DNA from: Streptomyces sp. NBC_01445
GTDB taxonomy: Bacteria > Actinomycetota > Actinomycetes > Streptomycetales > Streptomycetaceae
Direction: 5' to 3'
DNA: 64,000 nt
Assembly: GCF_035918235.1 (NCBI RefSeq)
Contig: NZ_CP109486.1
Span: 186,001-250,000, forward strand
Position 1 is the first letter of the stretch. Every line of letters starts with the position of its first letter. The notes under the pieces were generated by a model that did no database searches, was not told where the DNA came from, and saw nothing but the letters and a program-made list of their open reading frames with translations. Position numbers and translations under genes: made by a program. Positions 52,726 to 61,319 of this stretch are shown here, in pieces.

Positions 52726-53618
52726 GGAGCCGCTTCCAGTTCGTTGACGACCACCGGGACACCTACGAGGTGAAGCGGCTCTGCCAGGTCCTGGACGTGA
52801 ACCGGTCCAGCTACTACAAGTGGCTCGCCGGCGCCGAGGCCCGGGCCACCCGGCAGCACCAGGACCGGCTCCTGGCCGAGGAGATCCGCGAGGTCCACGG
52901 CGAGTCCGGCGGCGCCTACGGCTCCCCGCGAGTGACCGCCGAGCTCCGCGAGAAAGGACGGCGGGTCAACGAGAAGCGCATCGCCCGGATCATGCGGACG
53001 TTCTCCATCACCGGTATCCGCCTGCGCAGACACGTGCGCACCACCGTCCCGGACCCGGCAGCCTCACCGGTCCCGGACCTGTTCCAGCGGGACTTCACCG
53101 CCACCGGACCCGGACTGAAATACATGGGCGACATCACGTATCTCCCCCTGGAAAACGGGCAGTTCCTCTATCTGGCGACCGTGCTGGACTGCTTCAGCCG
53201 CAAGGTCGTCGGCTGGTCCATCGCCGACCACATGCGCACCAGCCTGGTCGCCGACGCACTGCGGATGGCAGCGGCGACCCGCGGCAGCCTGGAGGGCGCC
53301 GTGTTCCACTCCGACCACGGGGCCCAATACGGCTCCCGGGCCTTCGCCGGCCTCTGCGACCAGCTCGGGGTCACCCGGTCGATGGGCGCGGTCGGCACCA
53401 GTGCCGACAATGCGGCCTGCGAAAGCTTCCACGCCTCCCTGAAACGCGAGACCCTCCAGGGCGCCCACGACTACGGCGACTCCGGCACCTGCCGCAGGAC
53501 CGTCTTCGCCTGGCTGACCCGCTACAACACCCGCCGCCGGCACTCCGCCAACGGCCACCTCAGCCCCAACGAATACGAACACCGACACCACACCGCTAAA
53601 CTCACGCTCGCCGCGTGA
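52722..53618 (+). CDS. IS3-family OrfB transposase
   Basis: A 298-residue integrase-like protein. The HTH_21 domain lies near residues 45-100 (GGAYGSPRVTAELREKGRRV). The DDE core has Asp in MGDITYLPLENG, Asp in FHSDHGAQYGS and Glu in NAACESFHASLKRETLQG. It ends in NGHLSPNEYEHRHH. Complete and probably active with OrfA. Confidence 0.92.
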   Translation: MRSRFQFVDDHRDTYEVKRLCQVLDVNRSSYYKWLAGAEARATRQHQDRLLAEEIREVHGESGGAYGSPRVTAELREKGRRVNEKRIARIMRTFSITGIRLRRHVRTTVPDPAASPVPDLFQRDFTATGPGLKYMGDITYLPLENGQFLYLATVLDCFSRKVVGWSIADHMRTSLVADALRMAAATRGSLEGAVFHSDHGAQYGSRAFAGLCDQLGVTRSMGAVGTSADNAACESFHASLKRETLQGAHDYGDSGTCRRTVFAWLTRYNTRRRHSANGHLSPNEYEHRHHTAKLTLAA

Positions 53619-54072
53619 TCAATAACCGCGTGCCCACCTTCACGGGGGAAGGCCCGACTGCGCCTTCCTCAAGGACTGGCCGGGCATCCCCGTGGGCAAC
53701 GAGGAGGGCGAGATCATCTCCGCGGCCCTCGGCGACAAGCGCGCCATCATCCTGGCCCACCACGGACAGATCGTGACCGGCGCCACCGTCGAAGAAGCCT
53801 GCAACCTGGCAGTGCTCATCGAACGCGCCGCGCGCCTCCAACTCCTCGCCATGTCCGCGGGCACCATCCAGCCGCTCGACCCCGCGCTCGCCCGCGAAGC
53901 CCACGACTGGACCTCAACCGAACAGCGCAGCAAGGCGAACTTCGGGTACTACGCCCGCCGGGCGCTGCGCAACCATCCTGACTGCATCTCGGCTCAGGCA
54001 GAGCTCTGATGACACACCGGACGCCGCCGCAGCACCCACTTCCGCACAGCCTTCGACAGTCGGGCGTCCCAA

Positions 54073-54531
54073 CTAGGCCGCAGTGCCCTTTCCCTGTCGC
54101 AGACGGCTGACGACCCTGGACAGGGTGAGTGCTGTGACCGTGTCCCGTACGCCGGGCATCTGGGCGATCTCCTCCCAAATGTCCCGCACGCGCTCCAGCG
54201 AGGCCGCCTCAAGGCGCACCATGATGTCGAAGTCGCCGCTGAGAATCTCGCAGATCACGACTTCGGGGATGAGTTTGAGCGCAGCCAGGACGTCACCGCC
54301 GCGCATCCGGTCCTGCCGGTAGACCAGCACGAGAGCGGAGACGACGTCCTCACCTGCATTGTCGCCCGACCGGACGATGGTGTAACCGGCGATGTGACCC
54401 TGACGTTCCAGACGCTCGATGCGCTGACGCACCGCGTTGCGGGACAGCGCCACCCGGCTGGCCAGCTCCGCATGAGAGATGCGGGCATTGCGCGTCAGCT
54501 CGGCAATGATCTTCTCGTCGATGGCGTCCAC
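54073..54531 (-). CDS. Lrp/AsnC-family regulator, copy 2
   Basis: A 152-residue paralogue of the 42043 regulator. The helix-turn-helix is AELTRNARISHAELASRVAL and SRNAVRQRIERLERQGHIAG. The RAM domain is nearly identical to copy 1 up to the last ten residues, where the two diverge. GTG 54531 has GGAG 10 bases upstream. A strong hairpin separates it from the HAD gene upstream. It probably controls the lyase-HAD operon and may form mixed oligomers with copy 1. Confidence 0.9.
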   Translation of the reverse strand: MDAIDEKIIAELTRNARISHAELASRVALSRNAVRQRIERLERQGHIAGYTIVRSGDNAGEDVVSALVLVYRQDRMRGGDVLAALKLIPEVVICEILSGDFDIMVRLEAASLERVRDIWEEIAQMPGVRDTVTALTLSRVVSRLRQGKGTAA

Positions 54532-54557
54532 GGCGGACGTTCTCCTTCACCGATGAA

Positions 54558-54589
54558 GGCCCCTGGCAGCCAGTGCGCTGCCAGGGGCC
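54558..54589 (-). terminator. Terminator of the lyase-HAD operon, copy 2
   Basis: A perfect 13-bp stem (GGCCCCTGGCAGC with GCTGCCAGGGGCC) with a 6-base loop, 60 bases after the HAD stop and 27 bases before the Lrp start. An imperfect equivalent lies at about 42530-42563 in the other block. Confidence 0.8.
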
Positions 54590-54648
54590 GGTGCAACATG
54601 GGCGAGACCTCGTCCGGCTGGGGTTTGCGGCACGAGGTTCCTCTTCAA

Positions 54649-55314
54649 CTACCGGTCGGAGAGCAGCAGTTGTGCAAGTACCTGCGGGGACTCGGCGGTC
54701 GCCTGGGCGCCCTCCGACTCGCCAGCTGTCCCGTATCCCCACAGTACGCGGATCGCCGGGATGCCTTCGGCGGCTGCGCTCAGCACGTCGTAGCCTCGAT
54801 CGCCCACCATCAGCGGCCGCGAGATATCGACCCCATGCAGCCGCAGACGCTGCAGGCACTCCCGGATCACGTCCCGCTTGCTGCTGCGGCCTGCCACATC
54901 GGATGTGCCGCACACGGTCACCATGTGCGCGGCCAGGCCGTAGTGCTCGGTGATCCTCACAGCCTGGTCTTCGACCTTCGAGGTCGCCACCGCCATGGGG
55001 AAACCGGCCCGCGCCAGGGCCTCCAGCAAGTCGGGCACACCTTCGTACACGCTGCTGTCCAGGGCACCCGTCCTGGCGTACTCAGCGCGGTAGAGCTGTA
55101 GGGCTCGCTTCGCCGTCGGCCCGTCGAGGCAGACGACCTCACGGAACGTCTGGTACATGGGTGGACCGACGAAGCTGCGCAGCCTGTCGGGGTCCGGCAC
55201 AGGTGCTCCGATGGCCATGAGCGTGGCGGCGACGCTGCTGGTGATGCCCGGGGCGGAATCCACCAGAGTGCCGTCGAGATCGAGGAGGAGGCATGAGGGC
55301 GTCACAGCGGTCAC
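54649..55314 (-). CDS. HAD-family phosphatase, copy 2
   Basis: A 221-residue HAD hydrolase with LLLDLDGTLVDS, MAVATSK and MVGDRGYDVLSA. Its central DNA appears identical to the copy at 42581. The N-terminus (MTAVTPS) and C-terminus (GYGTAGESEGAQATAESPQV) differ. It lies 57 bp behind the lyase at 55372 and probably shares its transcript, ending at the 54558 hairpin. Confidence 0.88.
   Translation of the reverse strand: MTAVTPSCLLLDLDGTLVDSAPGITSSVAATLMAIGAPVPDPDRLRSFVGPPMYQTFREVVCLDGPTAKRALQLYRAEYARTGALDSSVYEGVPDLLEALARAGFPMAVATSKVEDQAVRITEHYGLAAHMVTVCGTSDVAGRSSKRDVIRECLQRLRLHGVDISRPLMVGDRGYDVLSAAAEGIPAIRVLWGYGTAGESEGAQATAESPQVLAQLLLSDR
54730..55278. repeat. 549-bp repeat, copy 2 (matches 42683-43231)
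   Basis: Appears identical over 549 bp to the central HAD gene at 42683-43231, in the same orientation. The neighbouring Lrp genes differ at scattered bases, so the identity is limited to this core. Confidence 0.85.
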
Positions 55315-55371
55315 CCCTTCGCCACCACTGCGGCAAGGGACGCAGTGGTGGCAGGGTCGTAGGGCAGTTAG

Positions 55372-56604
55372 TCAGGACGGGAAGGTGGTGTCGAGGGCGG
55401 CGCGAATGTCAGCGATGAGATCGTCCGCGTCTTCCAGGCCGATGGACAACCGCAGGTGCCCGTACTTCCTGAAGGGCTGCGGGTAGTTCTCGATGCCGCC
55501 ACGTCCGCTGCCGCCGACGTGCACGATCAGGGATTCGTCATGGCCGAGCGACACAGCAGAGGTGATCACGCGCAGGTCGTTGACAAACCGGTTCTGGGTG
55601 GCGGAGTCCCCGTCCACGGCGAAGGCCATCATGGCGCCGTATCCGGCACCGGCGAACTGGCGGCGCGCTGTCTCGTGCTGCGGGTGCGATTCGAGGCCCG
55701 GGAAGTAGGTGTATGCGATCCGGGGGTCGCTCTCAAGGAACGCGGCAACCTTCTCGGCCGAGTCGAACTGCTGCCGAAGCCGCAACGGCAGGGTGACGGA
55801 CCCGCGCATGATCATCCAGGCGTTGAACGGCGAGATCACCCCGCCGACCTCGACCATGGCCTCGTGGCGGATCGCGTCCACGAGTTCACGGGACCCGACC
55901 ACGACACCGCCCATCGCGTCGCCGTGGCCATTGATGTACTTCGTCAGCGAGTGCACGACGAGGTCGGCGCCGTCCTGCAGGGCACGGTAGAACGGCGGAG
56001 GGGTCCAGGTAGCGTCGACCGACAGCAGGGCTCCGGCGGCATGTGCGATGTCGGCGAGTCCGGCGATGTCCGCGACCGTCGTCGTTGGATTGGCGATGGT
56101 CTCCGCGTGGACGAGCTTCGTGTTCGGGCGCACAGCGCCGCGGACCGCGTCGAGATCGCTGATGTCGACGAAGGTGGCCTCGATGCCGTACTTCTTCGGA
56201 AGCAGCTCGTTGAAGAGTTGCCAGACTGCGTCGTACGTCACGTTCGAGACCACCACGTGGTCGCCCGACTTCAGATGGGTGAAGAACACACTGTGCAGCG
56301 CAGCCACCCCGGTGGCGAGCACGACTGCGTCCTCGCCGCCCTCCAGAGCTGCAACCTTGGTCTGCAGACAGACCTGGTTGGCGCCGGAGTTGCGGGTGTA
56401 GACCAGTCCGTCAGGCGAGGACCACTCCATGGTCGACGGGTCTTCCGGCAACAGGTAAGAGTTGGCCATCACCAGCGGGGTCCGTACCGCCCCGGTGCCC
56501 TTGTCGATGGTGTTGCCGACGTGCACAGACTGAGTGGCGAACGCGAGGGTGGACGGGTCGTGCTTGTCAGGACGACTGACTGTCACCTGGGGATCTGCGC
56601 TCAT
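55372..56604 (-). CDS. PLP-dependent Cys/Met metabolism enzyme (gamma-lyase type), copy 2
   Basis: A 410-residue PLP enzyme of the same family as 44251-45486. Visible parts are TRNSGANQVCLQTKVAALEG, LATGVAALHSVFFTH, NVTYDAVW, VDATWTPPPFYRALQDGADL and Lys222 in HSLTKYINGHGDAMGG. It ends YGHLRLSIGLEDADDLIADI. ATG 56604 follows AAGGAA. It leads a lyase-HAD operon facing an Lrp gene. Family members act on C-S or C-O bonds of cystathionine, methionine, O-acyl-homoserines or canavanine; context favours a product feeding homoserine catabolism. Confidence 0.87.
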   Translation of the reverse strand: MSADPQVTVSRPDKHDPSTLAFATQSVHVGNTIDKGTGAVRTPLVMANSYLLPEDPSTMEWSSPDGLVYTRNSGANQVCLQTKVAALEGGEDAVVLATGVAALHSVFFTHLKSGDHVVVSNVTYDAVWQLFNELLPKKYGIEATFVDISDLDAVRGAVRPNTKLVHAETIANPTTTVADIAGLADIAHAAGALLSVDATWTPPPFYRALQDGADLVVHSLTKYINGHGDAMGGVVVGSRELVDAIRHEAMVEVGGVISPFNAWMIMRGSVTLPLRLRQQFDSAEKVAAFLESDPRIAYTYFPGLESHPQHETARRQFAGAGYGAMMAFAVDGDSATQNRFVNDLRVITSAVSLGHDESLIVHVGGSGRGGIENYPQPFRKYGHLRLSIGLEDADDLIADIRAALDTTFPS

Positions 56605-57068
56605 GGTCGCTAGTTCCTTTCACCACCGACATCGTCAAAATGTCATAGAAGAGGCTGAATGGATGCGGGCCGGCCAAGATGTCGCTCACACCTGGCGCCC
56701 CGGCGTGCAGTAGCTGGGAAATGCCGCACGGTCATTTCAATGTACCACTCGGTCGATGCATTGAGGGGCTGGTCGCACTCAATCCCCCGCCGGCCCTCGC
56801 CAGCTCCGTGACCTGCGATCGCGGCGACTTCCTCAGCGGACTCAGCGCCCGCCGAGCGCACACGGTCACCACCGCAGCACCCACCGACCTCGGCGCCCGG
56901 TAACTAACGCCGAAACAGGTCTGGGACGCCGTCCTGTGCGATCAGCCCACACCAACCCCATCTGCCTGACATGCCAGTGCGCACTCTTTTTCGGCAGAGC
57001 CCCATCCGTTCCCGGACGAGGCACGCCGTACCCGGATTCTGACGACGGCACCCAGGAAGTGCGTCGCC
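56605..57068. other. Upstream region of lyase copy 2
   Basis: About 460 bp without a supported gene. The first 150 bp should contain the leftward promoter; a TTGACG on the coding strand near 56624 is a possible -35 box. The rest shows no family match on either strand. Confidence 0.35.
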
Positions 57069-57392
57069 GTGGCATGGATCGTTCTGATCCTTTCCAGAGG
57101 GTGCTTGAGGCCGCCTGAGCTACCGCCAGGGGTTCGCCTGTCTCCTGCCCACCGTGATCTTCGCTGTCGAACTCGTCGCCAGCATGCTCGGGCGTACGCC
57201 CTTTGCCGGTCGGCACCGGCTACACGATGTGGGTCGGCATCGATGGCGTCCTGACGGTGACGCACGCGATGGCCCTCAACGGTGAGGCCGTCTCCCCTCA
57301 AATTGTTCATGCTCGCCGGCCTCGTCGGCTGGGTGGTGGGCCTGACGGTCCTGCACTGCGGGGCCACTTCGGCTACCCCTGCCCCAGCTGCC
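57069..57392 (+). pseudogene. Degraded SMR (Gdx/SugE-like) exporter gene
   Basis: From GTG 57069 the sequence reads VAWIVLIL, like the start of an SMR protein. After several shifts it gives LLPTVIFAVELVASML, VPVGTGYTMWVGIDGVLTVT and SPLKLFMLAGLVGWVVGL in different frames. The order and spacing follow a 105-residue SMR protein, and V-G-T-G-Y-T-x-W-x-G-I-x-G is the family signature. It differs from both intact SMR proteins at 41 kb. At least three frame changes and a stop make it non-functional. Confidence 0.65.
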
Positions 57393-57502
57393 GCTATGCC
57401 CTCGCAAGCGCACAGGTCAAGCCGAAGGCGAGCCGAGCAGTGGCCAGTTGACCAGGCCGCGCCCCTGAAGGGACGTCTGGGGCCGGCCCGCCGACGAGGC
57501 GA

Positions 57503-58444
57503 TCACGGCCGCCCCTTGGAGAACTCGGGGGCGTGGGCCGACTGAACGAGGGTGCGGGCGATCTGTTGGAGGGACTGCAATACGACGGAAACCCCCTGAC
57601 GGATCGCATGTTCAGGGCGCATGAGTGCGTCGATGTTGCGTAGTGCCCGGACTTCGCCAAGGGGCCGAAGAGTCACCCCGGAGTCCTTCGGCGGAGCGGC
57701 CGTGTACCGCGGCAGCAGCGCGACGAGATTCCCCTGAGCGACCATCGCCGCCGCTGTCGTGAAGTCGTTGATCCGGTGCACGACGCGCATCGGCCGGCCC
57801 GCGGACGCCGCGATCGATTCGAGGAGGTCGGCAGGCGAGAAGCCGGTGTGTGTGGAGACGAAAGGCAGGTCGACGAGATCTTCCGGACAGAGCTGCGCGC
57901 GCCGCGCCAGCGGGTGGTCGGTGCGCATCGCGACGTCCACCGGCTCCTGCAGGAGCGGCACCACGGACAACTGCTGCGTCGGCCACGGAGGCGTGTGGCT
58001 CATCCGGTGAGCGATGACCAGGTCGTACGACGCGGTGAGGACAGGAAAGGCGTCCCGGGCAACGTCCTCGTCCACGCACTCCACCGGCGGGTGGTCGGTC
58101 TCACTCGACAGTGCCGCCAGCGCGGGGAAGAACGTCACAGCAGCGCTGTGGAATCCCGAAACCCTCACGGACGCCGACAGGTCCCCGAGGTACGCGTCGA
58201 CACTGGCTTCCGCCTGCGCCACCGCGGATGCCACTGCCACTGCGGCCGCGGCGAGCGCCTGACCCGCACTTGTCAGTTCGATGGAACGTCCGCGCTTGTG
58301 TGTCAGCGGCGTCGCGAACTGGCGCTGCAGGGATGCCACGACCTGGGAAACAGCGGACGGAGTGACGGACAGCGCCCGGGCGGTTGCCGCGATGCTGCCG
58401 TGATCAGCAAGCTCCCTCAGCACCCGCAGCTGATGCAAATCCAT
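57503..58444 (-). CDS. LysR-family regulator
   Basis: A 313-residue regulator. The N-terminal winged helix is MDLHQLRVLRELADHGSIAA with ALSVTPSAVSQVVASLQRQF (residues 1-60). The periplasmic-binding-like effector domain follows (SVRVSGFHSAAVTFFPALAA, PLLQEPVDVAMRTDHPLAR). LysR proteins usually control a divergent neighbour; here the amino-acid permease starts about 600 bp away on the other strand. Start ATG 58444. Confidence 0.9.
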   Translation of the reverse strand: MDLHQLRVLRELADHGSIAATARALSVTPSAVSQVVASLQRQFATPLTHKRGRSIELTSAGQALAAAAVAVASAVAQAEASVDAYLGDLSASVRVSGFHSAAVTFFPALAALSSETDHPPVECVDEDVARDAFPVLTASYDLVIAHRMSHTPPWPTQQLSVVPLLQEPVDVAMRTDHPLARRAQLCPEDLVDLPFVSTHTGFSPADLLESIAASAGRPMRVVHRINDFTTAAAMVAQGNLVALLPRYTAAPPKDSGVTLRPLGEVRALRNIDALMRPEHAIRQGVSVVLQSLQQIARTLVQSAHAPEFSKGRP

Positions 58445-59041
58445 TAGGTGAAGCTAAACCATCAGTATCCGTATTGATAGTTGGTCTGGGGAATAGTCGC
58501 CTCTACCATCGTCGCAACCGACTGCCCAGGCTGCCGCCCGTGGTCGCTCCACACCAGGCAGACCGCAGGCATGAGCGTCGGCCATGCCGAACCGGACCGC
58601 GCCCCACAAGCCCGCGTCGTGTCCACAGCAAATGCCGCATCCCTCAGCAGCCCTCCCGACCTGACAGCAGGGCAGGGTGGCAGCTCCAACACCTCTCGCT
58701 CCACAAGCGTGATTGCGACGCAGCCGCCACCCGCCCCAAAGGGGGGCGGGCCGAGCCGACTGGTCGGCCGCCTCGAGATGTCCGACAGCATGCGCAGCGC
58801 CGGAATTCTGTTCCAGGACTCACGCAGCACAACCCGGCCCCCTGTCGGTCGTCGGCATCAGCGTTGCGCATCCAGCAACCTCCGGTCTGCTGGACGCCGG
58901 CCGACTGCGCCCGCGGCAGGCACACCGGCAATCGCCCAGTGTGACGAACCGGCCTGACGCCGCGTGACCTGCTGCCAGCCGGCACCCGCGTCCGGGACCT
59001 GGTCCTCCCTCTCTCCCCCTGCTACCGAAAGGCGCCCCGCC
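58445..59041. other. Region between LysR and permease genes
   Basis: About 600 bp. The first 60 bp next to the LysR start are relatively AT-rich (ATCAGTATCCGTATTGATAG) with an inverted-repeat look and may be the LysR binding site. The remainder has leftward and rightward frames without family match. I see no RNA gene. Confidence 0.4.
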
Positions 59042-60520
59042 GTGACTCCGAACAATGTGGGACTCCGTCAGCAGTTGCTGCGTCGCAAACCGGTCTCGGC
59101 CTTCCTGGCCGACGCTGAGGCCAGTGACCCGCAGGACCCGGCCCAAGGCCGCGGACTGCGGCGGACCGTGGGCAGCTTCCAGCTCACGATGATTGGCGTC
59201 GGGGCGACCATCGGCACCGGCATCTTCTTCACTCTCAGCACCGCTGTGCCACAGGCCGGCCCGGCAGTGATCATCGCCTTCGTGATAGGCGCCATCACCG
59301 CCGCGCTCACCGCCCTCTGCTACGCCGAACTGACCTCGGCGGTGCCGGTGTCAGGATCTTCCTACTCCTACGCCTACGCCACCCTGGGGGAGCTCGCAGC
59401 CTGGATCGTCGGATCCTGTCTGCTCCTGGAGTACGCCGTCTCCGGCGCGGCCATCGCGGTCAGCTGGGGGCAGTACCTCAACGACCTCACGCAGCGCCTG
59501 TTTGGCTTCGTCATGCCCGCCGCGATCACCGCGCCCCCCGGGGAGGGCGGCTACATCAACGTGCCAGGCGTCGTGCTGATCGCGCTCTGTTGTTTGCTGC
59601 TGATCCGCGGCACCAAGGAGTCAGCACTGATCAACACGGTCATGGTTCTCCTCAAGTTGGGCGTGCTCGTCCTCTTCATCGTCGTCGGTATCACCGGTTT
59701 CCACTCCTCCAACCTCCATCCCTTCGCTCCGCTCGGCATCGCCGGCATCAGCGCGGCCGCCTCATCGGTCTTCTTCTCCTTCATCGGGCTGGACGCCGTC
59801 TCCACCGCTGGTGAGGAGGTCAAGAACCCGCAAAGGACGCTGCCTCGGGCGATCATCGGCGCGCTGCTCGTGGTCACCGTCTTCTACTGCTTCGTGGCCC
59901 TGGTAGGCGTCGGCTCTCAGAAATGGACGCAGTTCAAGGGCCAGGACGCCGGTCTCTCCGCGATCCTCCAGCTCGTCACCGGCCAGAACTGGCCCGGCAC
60001 GGTGCTCTCCGCAGGCGCGGTGATCTCCATCGTCAGCGTCACCCTCGTCGTGCTCTACGGTCAGACACGCATTCTGTACTCGATGGGCCGCGACGGCATG
60101 CTCCCTCCCGTCTTCCGCAAGGTGAGCGCCAGCAGTGGTGCACCCGCCGGCAACACCGTCATCGTCGGCGTCTTCGTCGGACTGCTCGCCGCCTTCGTGC
60201 CACTGGGCTGGCTGGTCAACCTCACGAGCATGGGCACCCTGGTCGCCTTCGCCGTGGTCTCGGTCGGAGTGATCGTGCTGCGGGTACGCGAACCTGAACT
60301 GCCCCGCGGCTTCAAGGTCCCCGGCTACCCGGTGGTACCCGCCCTGTCCGTCCTCTGCTGCGGCTACCTGATCTGGAACCTGTCCGGCGACACCTTCGCC
60401 CTGTTCGCCGGCTGGCTGGCACTGGCCCTGCTCGTCTACTTCGGCTACAGCCGCCGCCACTCACACCTGGCCGGGCCCGAGGCGGCCATCGTGCTCCAGG
60501 AGACCTCCCGGACAGGCTGA
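59042..60520 (+). CDS. APC-family amino-acid permease (CAT-like)
   Basis: A 492-residue transporter of the cationic amino acid transporter/YfnA type. It starts at GTG 59042 (AAAGG upstream) with a short tail, then RRTVGSFQLTMIGVGATIGT GIFF in span 1, and about 12 spans in all. AGPAVIIAFVIGAITAALTA, SGSSYSYAYATLGELAAWIV and SSVFFSFIGLDAVSTAGEEV with KNPQRTLPRAI are typical. Substrates of relatives include arginine, lysine and ornithine, but also neutral amino acids. It is a candidate for uptake of the substrate of the nearby lyases. Confidence 0.88.
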   Translation: MTPNNVGLRQQLLRRKPVSAFLADAEASDPQDPAQGRGLRRTVGSFQLTMIGVGATIGTGIFFTLSTAVPQAGPAVIIAFVIGAITAALTALCYAELTSAVPVSGSSYSYAYATLGELAAWIVGSCLLLEYAVSGAAIAVSWGQYLNDLTQRLFGFVMPAAITAPPGEGGYINVPGVVLIALCCLLLIRGTKESALINTVMVLLKLGVLVLFIVVGITGFHSSNLHPFAPLGIAGISAAASSVFFSFIGLDAVSTAGEEVKNPQRTLPRAIIGALLVVTVFYCFVALVGVGSQKWTQFKGQDAGLSAILQLVTGQNWPGTVLSAGAVISIVSVTLVVLYGQTRILYSMGRDGMLPPVFRKVSASSGAPAGNTVIVGVFVGLLAAFVPLGWLVNLTSMGTLVAFAVVSVGVIVLRVREPELPRGFKVPGYPVVPALSVLCCGYLIWNLSGDTFALFAGWLALALLVYFGYSRRHSHLAGPEAAIVLQETSRTG

Positions 60521-60619
60521 GCACCGGAGTGGCCCGGTGGCCACCCAAAGCGAATGTCTGAATCTGTGGGATTCATGACCTCGTGGACATGGCTGCCTGC
60601 CCGGGGGGCACGAAGACTG

Positions 60620-60646
60620 GGACCTGCCCACTTGACGGGCAGGTCC
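60620..60646 (+). terminator. Hairpin between permease and HD-domain genes
   Basis: A perfect 10-bp stem (GGACCTGCCC with GGGCAGGTCC) with a 7-base loop, 100 bases past the permease stop and 25 bases before the next start. It could terminate the first gene or act in the leader of the second. Confidence 0.6.
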
Positions 60647-60671
60647 GCTATGGAAAGGCAGGTGGAGGACC

Positions 60672-61319
60672 ATGACGACAGCCGCGAACACCAGGGCCGA
60701 GGTGCGCGTACCGGACACCCGGCTGGCGCGTGAAGCAACCGAGTTGGTCCGCGAGGCCGCCAGCGAACTGATCTACCACCACTCACGGCGGGTGTACTTC
60801 TTCGGCAGCCTCCAGGGCCGCAATCGCGACCTCAGCTTCGACCCTGAGTTGCTCTACATCGGCGCGATGTTCCACGACCTGGGACTGAGTGAGCGGTTTC
60901 ACGCGAGCGGACACCGTTTCGAGGTCGACGGCGCTGACGAGGCACGCCGCTTCCTGCAGGCACATGGGGTGCCCGAGGACGGCGTGCGCCGGGTATGGAC
61001 GGCCATCGCCTTGCACACCACACCGGGGATCCCCGAGTTCATGGAGCCGGAGGTCGCCTTGGTGACCGCCGGCGTGGAGTACGACGTCCTGGGCATCGGA
61101 TACGGGGACATCGCCACCGCTGAGCGCGAGGAGATCGTGGCCCTGCACCCCCGCCCCGACTTCAAGCAGCGCATCCTAGGTGCGTTCACCGACGGTATCC
61201 GGCACAAGCCGGAGACGACCTTCGGCAACGTCAAGGCCGATGTGCTCCAGCACTACGTGCCGCAATTCGAGCGAGCGGACTTCGTCCGCACGATCCTGGA
61301 CTCTCCATGGGCGGAGTAG
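60672..61319 (+). CDS. HD-domain hydrolase (cyanamide hydratase-like)
   Basis: A 215-residue metal-dependent HD-domain protein. His ligands are in YHHSRRVYFFG (near residue 37) and the HD pair is His68-Asp69 in GAMFHDLGLSERF. Later conserved parts are VWTAIALHTTPGIPEF and AGVEYDVLGIGYGDI. This pattern is shared with cyanamide hydratases (Cah/Ddi2 type) and related small-molecule hydrolases. The actual substrate is unknown. ATG 60672 has GGAGG at 4 bases. Its 3' end overlaps the GlxA-type gene by 13 bases. Confidence 0.82.
   Translation: MTTAANTRAEVRVPDTRLAREATELVREAASELIYHHSRRVYFFGSLQGRNRDLSFDPELLYIGAMFHDLGLSERFHASGHRFEVDGADEARRFLQAHGVPEDGVRRVWTAIALHTTPGIPEFMEPEVALVTAGVEYDVLGIGYGDIATAEREEIVALHPRPDFKQRILGAFTDGIRHKPETTFGNVKADVLQHYVPQFERADFVRTILDSPWAE

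Larger units (their letters stand above)
52309..53655 (+). mobile_element. IS3-family insertion sequence, complete
   Basis: A 1,347-bp element with imperfect terminal repeats (GGGGCCTCCCCCTGAGTGGT on the left, matching the complement of the right end) and a 3-bp target duplication GAC. It carries orfA and orfB overlapping by 4 bases. Removal restores the class II aldolase frame exactly. Confidence 0.9.
51862..54009 (+). pseudogene. Class II aldolase/adducin-family protein, interrupted by IS3
   Basis: The 5' half (51862-52308) and the 3' half (53659-54009) join in frame across one copy of the GAC target repeat to give 265 residues. Metal ligands are His120 and His122 in NCIIHTHSLHTAAL and a His in IILAHHGQIVTGA. 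Other typical parts are DSGLAGQISARSQQPGAYYT and HSWIYRAREDV. Members cleave or decarboxylate sugar- or keto-acid-like substrates. The insertion removes the C-terminal metal site from the first half, so the gene is inactive now. It is preceded by CTGGAGCAGACC. Confidence 0.85.
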
